Shown here piece by piece: positions 15,665 to 19,908 of a stretch of 19,908 bases of DNA (its first letter is position 1; the number at the start of each line of letters is the position of its first letter). This DNA comes from CAZXYF01 sp964644705. GTDB lineage: Bacteria; Planctomycetota; Brocadiia; SM23-32. A program made the position numbers and the translations under genes. Under the pieces are notes generated by a model that was not told the DNA's origin, searched no databases, and saw nothing but the letters and a program-made list of their open reading frames with translations. The DNA lies in NCBI GenBank assembly GCA_964644705.1, contig CAZXYF010000044.1, forward strand, positions 1-19,908, read 5' to 3'.

Positions 15665-17635
15665 ATGAGCAAAACCGATATGACAGGTTCGAAGCCCGAC
15701 ATCAATGAACGTCTTTCTTTGCCCACCGATCTCCACACGCAGCCGTTGATGCAGGATAGTCTGCTAATCTCCGGTTCCCTCCAGCAGCCAGCGCGCGAAG
15801 GAACCTGGAACGGTCTAATGATTCCGGGACTGCGCCGGCGCATGGCTCTGGCCTTGCACAGCCTCTTTGTCAGTTCGCCCACCTGGTCGGAGACCCTGAC
15901 GGATATACCGGATCAGGGCCAATTCCTGCTGTGGGAGGAAACAGATGGCCACGGCATTCTTGTGCCCGTCCTTGACGGTGATTTCCGCGCCTGCATGTGC
16001 GGATCCGAAAATGGGCTCGCTTTGAAAGCCTCGTGCGGACCGTCCGGCACCCCCAGTTCGGAGGTCGCATTGGCCGTTGCCGCATTCGGCGAGGATCCTT
16101 ACGAAACCATCAAACGCGGCATGAGCGCCGCCATCCAGTGGATGGGACGGGGCAAGGAGAGAGCCCAGAAACAAGTGCCCGAGTGGGTGGAACTGTTCGG
16201 CTGGAACACCTGGGACGCATTTTACAGCGATCTGAACGAAGAAAAGATGCTGAAGGGACTGGAAACGTTCCAGGAAGGCGGCATCGTCCCCGGCCAGATG
16301 GTGATTGACGAGGGCTGGCAGGACTATGATGATGACGATTATCTTACTGGTTACGGGGTCAAAGAAAACGCCTTCACCGACGACTCCCTCCGGCCTTTTG
16401 TTCAGAAGGCCAAGAACGAATACGGCGTCGAACTGGTCGGGTGCTGGCACACGCTTTTTGGAGAGTTGCGCGGTATCGACCCGGAAGAACCAGAGTTTGC
16501 CGACCTGAATCCCCGACTCGTCGTCGAGAGCGGGACCGAGGATGACACCTTTGGAGTACCGGAGATGAACCGGGTTCCAGATTTCTTCGAAACCTACCAC
16601 AGCCGCCTGGAAGAGCAGTCCGTGGATTTCGTCAAGGTGGATTTCCAGGGGGCCCTATATCGGATGACCTGGGACGAGTGCGGACGAGCTGAGGCCGCGC
16701 GCAGGTGGCAGAATGCACTGCAGAACTCGGTTGAGAAACATTTTGATGGCCAAATGCTCAACTGCATGTGCCTGACTTCCGATCAGACCTACCACACGCA
16801 CACCTCAAATGTCACTCGCGCCTCCGATGATTTTTTCCCGGACAGACCGGAAACTCATCCGGACCACCTGCGGCAGTGCGCCTACAACTCCCTCTGGCTG
16901 GAGGCCTGCACCCTGCCGGATTGGGACATGTTCCACAGTCAGCACCCGTGGGGACGCTATCACGCCCTCGCCCGCGCCGTTTCAGGAGGACCGGTCTATG
17001 TCAGTGATAAACCGGGGGAGCATGATTTCCCGCTTTTACAACAGCTCGTGGCCGCCGACAACAAAATTCTGCGCGCGGACGATCCCGCTCTCCCCACACG
17101 CGACATTCTCTTTCGGGATCCCGAAAGCACGGACCGCTTGCTCAAAGTCTTCAGCCGCAACGGAACCATTGGCCTGCTCGGCGTATTCCACCCCCAGACA
17201 CTGAAGGACGGTTCCACAATCGAGGAAGCGGTGGAGGCATCTCTCGTGGAAACTGTCGATGGTGACCGTTTCGCCGTCCATTCCGCAACCAGAGGTTTCA
17301 TCGGAGTCCGGCAGATGGATGAAGGGATCGACGTGTCTCTGGCGCCCGGTGAAGCCGATGTGCTGGTTTTCAGTCCGGTCAACGAGGGATTTGCGCCGGT
17401 TGGTCTCGTGGACAAACTGAATCCCGCTGCCGGGGTACTTTCCCGAGAGGATGGCGAGAATACGGTGCAACTCGAGATCCGCGGCGGAGGTCGCTTTGGA
17501 GCAGCGATCGAGAGGGACGTTGAGACCGTAAAGCTGAATGGGGAAACAGTGGATTGCACGCAAGAAGGACCCTTTGCGACGATTCCGACCGGTGAACGAC
17601 CGCGCTGCACTCTTTCATTTGCCTTCACGGAGTGA
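15665..17635 (+). CDS. GH36-like glycosidase of the Sip1/raffinose synthase family (putative alpha-galactosidase)
   Basis: This is a protein of about 656 residues. ELFGWNTWDAFYSDL followed by QMVIDEGWQDY matches the GWCTWDAFY...DDGWQ signature of the Sip1/raffinose synthase branch of GH36. The likely nucleophile is D326 in DFVKVDFQGAL, and the likely acid/base is in RASDDFFPDRPETHPDHLRQCAYNSLW (D388/D389). Later, DMFHSQHPWGRYHALARAVSGGPVYVSDKPGEHDF is also typical. The C-terminal third is beta-rich, with LLGVFHPQT and PGEADVLVF. ATG 15665 is chosen; TTG 15647 would add six residues and ATG 15680 would remove five, and none has a clear ribosome-binding site. There is no signal peptide. Family members act on alpha-galactosides by retaining catalysis, and here the enzyme probably acts on a desulfated oligosaccharide. 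It ends 15 bp from the convergent nuclease gene. Confidence 0.9.
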   Translation: MSKTDMTGSKPDINERLSLPTDLHTQPLMQDSLLISGSLQQPAREGTWNGLMIPGLRRRMALALHSLFVSSPTWSETLTDIPDQGQFLLWEETDGHGILVPVLDGDFRACMCGSENGLALKASCGPSGTPSSEVALAVAAFGEDPYETIKRGMSAAIQWMGRGKERAQKQVPEWVELFGWNTWDAFYSDLNEEKMLKGLETFQEGGIVPGQMVIDEGWQDYDDDDYLTGYGVKENAFTDDSLRPFVQKAKNEYGVELVGCWHTLFGELRGIDPEEPEFADLNPRLVVESGTEDDTFGVPEMNRVPDFFETYHSRLEEQSVDFVKVDFQGALYRMTWDECGRAEAARRWQNALQNSVEKHFDGQMLNCMCLTSDQTYHTHTSNVTRASDDFFPDRPETHPDHLRQCAYNSLWLEACTLPDWDMFHSQHPWGRYHALARAVSGGPVYVSDKPGEHDFPLLQQLVAADNKILRADDPALPTRDILFRDPESTDRLLKVFSRNGTIGLLGVFHPQTLKDGSTIEEAVEASLVETVDGDRFAVHSATRGFIGVRQMDEGIDVSLAPGEADVLVFSPVNEGFAPVGLVDKLNPAAGVLSREDGENTVQLEIRGGGRFGAAIERDVETVKLNGETVDCTQEGPFATIPTGERPRCTLSFAFTE

Positions 17636-17650
17636 GGCGACTTACTGTAG

Positions 17651-18343
17651 TCATAATTCCCCCAGAGCCAGCGTCTCATCCCGGTCTGTTCGATAAACGG
17701 CATCCCCTTCCTGCACGATCCCACGAATGCTGGCCGCCGTTTTGGGGCCGATCCCCGAGACCTCCTCAAGCTCCTCCTGGCCGGCGGCGATGATTGTTTG
17801 GATCGAGCCAAACGTCTCAAGCAATTTTTCCGCACGGTCAGGTCCCACGCCGGGGAATCCCTGCAAAATGTAGAGCTGTCGTTTTCGTCGTCCCTTCGGA
17901 CGATATCCATGCCGGTAGATTCCTCCGGAAACGACCCTGCCTATCTGACGTCCCGCATACACCAGTAAACGTGCCGTTTCTCGAACGTCCACGCTGCGCA
18001 GAATTGCAATACCCATCAGGACGGTGCCCGTAATCAGTGCACCCTGTATCGCCTCGCGACCGACCGACACGTCCCGCAGATCAGCGCCCGTTCCTTCCAG
18101 GATCAGGCAACCCCGCCTTCCATCCCTGGCCAGTGTTCCCATCTGCTCGAAAAAGCGCCCATCCACGACGCTGCGGGCCAGATCGGGGAGAGATTTCCGT
18201 TCCACCACCAGTTTTTCGCCAACCTGATAGTCGCCCACTGACAGTCTGTTTACGGTAATTTCTGCGTCGTCAATCTCATCCAATGCCGCAAGAACCCCGG
18301 CCCCGCGTTCTCGATCATCCACCGATATTGTGACAGAGGACAT
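17651..18343 (-). CDS. ERCC4/XPF-type nuclease with C-terminal (HhH)2
   Basis: This is a protein of 230 residues. The N-terminal half is an ERCC4-type nuclease domain: VDDRERG (residues 8-14), LSVGDYQVGEKL, and the catalytic E48-R-K-x3-D54 motif in VVERKSLPDL, followed by GRFFEQ. The C-terminal third carries two helix-hairpin-helix motifs, LQGFPGVGPDRAEKLLETFGS and EELEEVSGIGPKTAASIRGI, which bind DNA. This is the domain order of the short XPF of some archaea and of eukaryotic XPF/MUS81 cores, which cleave 3'-flap and branched DNA. No helicase domain is present. ATG 18343 has GGGAG/AAGG directly upstream and removes ten residues from the longest frame. All key catalytic residues are in place, so it should be active. 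Bacterial members are uncommon, and transfer from archaea is possible but inferred. Confidence 0.92.
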   Translation of the reverse strand: MSSVTISVDDRERGAGVLAALDEIDDAEITVNRLSVGDYQVGEKLVVERKSLPDLARSVVDGRFFEQMGTLARDGRRGCLILEGTGADLRDVSVGREAIQGALITGTVLMGIAILRSVDVRETARLLVYAGRQIGRVVSGGIYRHGYRPKGRRKRQLYILQGFPGVGPDRAEKLLETFGSIQTIIAAGQEELEEVSGIGPKTAASIRGIVQEGDAVYRTDRDETLALGEL

Positions 18344-18447
18344 TTGCCTTCTCCCTCTATATTCACTCGACACCGTCCTAATGGGACAAGCACGGTCCCA
18401 ACCCCACTATCGTATAAAGATCCTGAATGTCACACCACCCCAAAAAG

Positions 18448-18528
18448 AAGCTGATCCATATTATCAGCCGTTATCGCCATGCACGACTGCTGAACAACCT
18501 TCGCCCATACCTCGTGCGCGATGTCAAC
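18448..18528 (-). pseudogene. 81-bp segment repeated at 19785-19865; remnant or short copy of an unknown coding sequence
   Basis: Read on the minus strand, this segment gives VDIAHEVWAKVVQQSCMAIT, then ADNMDQL. The same frame at 19785-19865 gives INIAYEVCAKVFEQARMSIM, then ADSADWL. The DNA matches at about 63 of 81 positions without gaps. The frame around this copy is open from 18615 to a stop at 18430-18432, but the sequence outside the shared part does not look conserved. It lies in the 281-bp gap between the nuclease and the CGGC-domain gene. Its function is unknown. Confidence 0.4.
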
Positions 18529-18624
18529 AGCTACGAAACAAATAGACCTTTTCACAATCTCTGAACACCGGACGGACGTTCCACAAGTCAAGGACGGACG
18601 GTTTATCCTCGGCATTCTTTTCCA

Positions 18625-18972
18625 TCAGTGCGTGTAATCCAGGATCAAGACTTCATCCCCGACGGTTTTCTCCACAGCGCGTTTTATGCTCTCGAAATTG
18701 GGGCACGCGTAGTCGATGGGGTTCCCTTTTTTCATACAGGACCCGAAGGCTATAACCTCGGCTCCTCTTTCGACCATTATTTTGGCACGACCTGCGGCTC
18801 TTTTACCGGGACATCCCCCGCAACTGACAAAGCCAACGATCTCCGCAGGGCCAATCTCCTCAAAAGCACATTTACCCTCTGAAGCAACCCTGAAATCGGT
18901 CGTTCCGGGGCATAAATCTTCAGTATGTTGACACCGTATGATTCCAACTTTTCTGCGTTCATCGTCTTTCAT
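18625..18972 (-). CDS. CGGC domain-containing protein (predicted metal-binding)
   Basis: This is a protein of 115 residues with the defining FVSCGGCPGKR motif (Cys51 and Cys54) of the CGGC-domain family. Further conserved-looking Cys are C14, C21, C35, C79 (FGSCMKKG) and C90 (YACPNFE). Family members are short, cytosolic and presumed to bind a metal through the Cys cluster. They are common in anaerobic bacteria and archaea, and their biochemical role is not established. ATG 18972 has AAGGA about 8 nt upstream. The gene lies 90 bp downstream of the J-domain gene on the same strand, so the two could be co-transcribed. The ending VGDEVLILDYTH is a normal family end, so the gene looks complete. 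Confidence 0.92.
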   Translation of the reverse strand: MKDDERRKVGIIRCQHTEDLCPGTTDFRVASEGKCAFEEIGPAEIVGFVSCGGCPGKRAAGRAKIMVERGAEVIAFGSCMKKGNPIDYACPNFESIKRAVEKTVGDEVLILDYTH

Positions 18973-19062
18973 CTTTCTTTCCTTCCAGCTGAATGAAATA
19001 GATTCAATAGAATTCTCGGCAGGTCAACACATGGATCGTGCAGCCCGCCGGCAGCACAATTC

Positions 19063-19389
19063 TCAGAAAAAACGGTCCTTCCATTTCAGGTAGTAAGCCC
19101 ACCGATTGTCTCGTTCACCGTCTTCCTCTCCGGCAGCTTCCTCGACTCCTTGCATTTCCAGTAATTGAGCGCAGTCTCCGCTTCCCTTCAGGCAGCGGTA
19201 AGCCGCACGGGCAATTTTGAACCGATCCGCCGTCTTGGAACCCTGATCGTTATTGTCGGGGTGAAGCTCTTTCGCGCGCCGGCGCCAGGCATGTTTCAGT
19301 TCTTCAGCGGAAACAGTTGCCTCCACGCCGAGTATCTGGCGGGCCAACTGCTCACCCCTTATTTGTTTTCGTAATCGCGACAGATTCAT
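19063..19389 (-). CDS. Small J-domain (DnaJ-like) protein
   Basis: This is a protein of 108 residues. LARQILGVEATVSAEELKHAWRRRAKELHPDNNDQGSKTADRFKIARAAYRCL is a complete J-domain with the HPD motif at residues 43-45, which stimulates a DnaK-type ATPase. There is no Gly/Phe region, zinc finger or client-binding domain. Instead a short acidic linker leads to an aromatic, basic tail (RWAYYLKWKDRFF) that may recruit a specific partner. ATG 19389 is preceded by GGGAG at 9 nt; the longer frame to 19407 would start with TTG. A strong promoter and an intrinsic terminator lie upstream (19506-19698), so its expression may depend on read-through of that terminator. The role is inferred as a specialised co-chaperone. 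Confidence 0.88.
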   Translation of the reverse strand: MNLSRLRKQIRGEQLARQILGVEATVSAEELKHAWRRRAKELHPDNNDQGSKTADRFKIARAAYRCLKGSGDCAQLLEMQGVEEAAGEEDGERDNRWAYYLKWKDRFF

Positions 19390-19505
19390 GTTCCAATTCT
19401 CCCACAATTTTCACTGACAATTCGCATCAGATTCCTACGCGGGCGTATCAGCGTCAGCTGTGGTGCTACCCAGACTGCCACGCCCGCGTTCAGGCCGCCT
19501 GGGGC

Positions 19506-19545
19506 AAAAGAAAAAGCCCTCCAGCCGTGCGAGGCTGAAGAGCTT
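19506..19545 (-). terminator. Rho-independent terminator upstream of the J-domain gene
   Basis: On the minus strand, AAGCTCTTCAGCC (19545-19533) pairs with GGCTGGAGGGCTT (19526-19514) to give 13 bp including two G-U pairs around a 6-nt loop. TTTCTTTT follows. It ends the transcript from the promoter at 19670-19698 and lies 116 bp ahead of the J-domain start codon. Confidence 0.85.
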
Positions 19546-19663
19546 GGCGTCCGTACATACACTAAACGGACCCGACCCCAACCTCCTCGCAACCGGGGCA
19601 CACCCGGGGCGGAAGAGCTAATCTACTACTACCACAATCTGGGTCGGTATCCGTTTCATAATC
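19506..19663 (-). ncRNA. Predicted structured RNA or attenuator leader (class unknown)
   Basis: Transcription from the promoter at 19670-19698 would give about 158 nt ending at the terminator. A long-range stem pairs AAACGG (19656-19651) and CCGACCC (19647-19641) with GGGTCGG (19578-19572) and CCGTTT (19569-19564). It encloses a purine-rich stretch (GTGGTAGTAGTAG) and an inner hairpin built on CTCTT/AGGAG, CGC/GCG and a CCGGG-CCCGG core. GTCCGT (19571-19566) can instead pair with ACGGAC (19554-19549), an alternative that breaks the long stem. No start codon with a ribosome-binding site is evident inside. SRP RNA, tmRNA and RNase P hallmarks are absent. It could be an independent small RNA or a switch controlling the J-domain gene. 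Confidence 0.6.
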
Positions 19664-19669
19664 GTAAAG

Positions 19670-19698
19670 ATTATATACCTACCCTCACGCAGGGTCAA
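19670..19698 (-). promoter_or_regulatory. Strong sigma-70-type promoter
   Basis: On the minus strand, TTGACC (19698-19693) and a perfect TATAAT (19675-19670) are separated by exactly 17 bp. A transcription start is expected near 19663. It drives the structured RNA that ends at 19506, and possibly the J-domain gene by read-through. Confidence 0.8.
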
Positions 19699-19748
19699 GC
19701 AGCCTAACAGCACGAGAACCACAGCGCTGCGTCTTCACTATCATATTT

Positions 19749-19907
19749 TCAGTATAGAATGCTATACCTCCATGACAATACAAGAAGCCAATCGGCACTA
19801 TCAGCCATGATCGACATGCGCGCCTGCTCAAAAACCTTAGCACATACCTCGTACGCGATGTTAATCTTCCCTCCGAGTAGTTCTTCTCGAAGCTGCCGCA
19901 TCCCAAC
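19749..19907 (-). CDS. C-terminal part of an unrecognised protein, or repeat copy (runs off the window)
   Basis: The minus-strand frame is open from the window end to TGA at 19751-19749 and encodes about 52 residues: MRQLREELLGGKINIAYEV, then CAKVFEQARMSIMADSADWL, then LVLSWRYSILY. The ATG at 19901 has no visible ribosome-binding site within the window, and the true start may lie outside. The middle part resembles 18448-18528 at DNA and protein level. The stop lies about 50 bp upstream of the -35 box of the next promoter. The family is unknown, and it may be a fragment of a dispersed gene or repeat. Confidence 0.4.
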   Translation of the reverse strand, partial: VGMRQLREELLGGKINIAYEVCAKVFEQARMSIMADSADWLLVLSWRYSILY

Positions 19908-19908
19908 C

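Noticed and set aside
19506..19663. Assignment of the structured RNA to 6S, SRP, tmRNA or RNase P RNA
   Set aside because: SRP tetraloop region, tmRNA tRNA-like ends and RNase P core motifs are missing. The bubble is too one-sided for typical 6S RNA, so no class is claimed.

Overview
The window most likely comes from an anaerobic, glycan-degrading bacterium of the PVC group, with Kiritimatiellota as the best guess. Three cytoplasmic Cys-type sulfatases, a BNR_4-type Asp-box protein and a Sip1/GH36-like glycosidase lie side by side. Many proteins are rich in Asp and Glu, and the intergenic DNA is full of hairpin-forming repeats. This assignment is an inference from gene content; no phylogenetic marker was compared.

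Layout. Positions 1-384 hold the 3' end of a gene for a CBM9-like carbohydrate-binding domain. On the minus strand (2903 to 411) follows a compact set: an ArsR-type repressor, a 75-residue Cys/His-rich protein with two copies of a C-x7-CH-x5-HPC motif, an ABC ATPase and an ABC-2 permease. Two similar imperfect palindromes precede the repressor and the Cys-rich gene, so this looks like a self-regulated metal- or thiol-linked export module. Just upstream of arsR sits a 329-bp MITE with IS66-like ends (GTAAG...CTTAC) and a perfect 8-bp target duplication. Then come a large membrane protein with a degenerate spermidine-synthase-like domain and TPRs, and serS, both on the minus strand.

From 8076 to 17635 lies a glycan catabolic island. 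Sulfatase 1 (plus) is followed by a second, larger element with the same termini, which contains several hairpins of identical geometry (8-bp stem, 5-nt loop), and by a palindromic repeat. Sulfatases 2 and 3 form a minus-strand pair. They are divergent from the BNR_4 protein and the GH36-like enzyme on the plus strand. None of the five enzymes has a visible signal peptide, so desulfation and cleavage of imported sulfated saccharides would occur in the cytoplasm. The sulfatases would need a formylglycine-generating (anSME-type) enzyme, which is not encoded here.

The right end (17651-19908) is on the minus strand: a stand-alone ERCC4/XPF-type nuclease with tandem HhH motifs (a domain set better known from archaea), a CGGC-domain protein and a small J-domain protein. 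Upstream of the J-domain gene is a strong sigma-70-like promoter (TTGACC, 17 bp, TATAAT). It is followed by about 110 nt of foldable sequence and a 13-bp rho-independent terminator, which suggests an unannotated small RNA or a transcription-attenuation leader. Two short, about 78% identical segments at 18448-18528 and 19785-19865 appear to be remnants or copies of the same unrecognised coding sequence.
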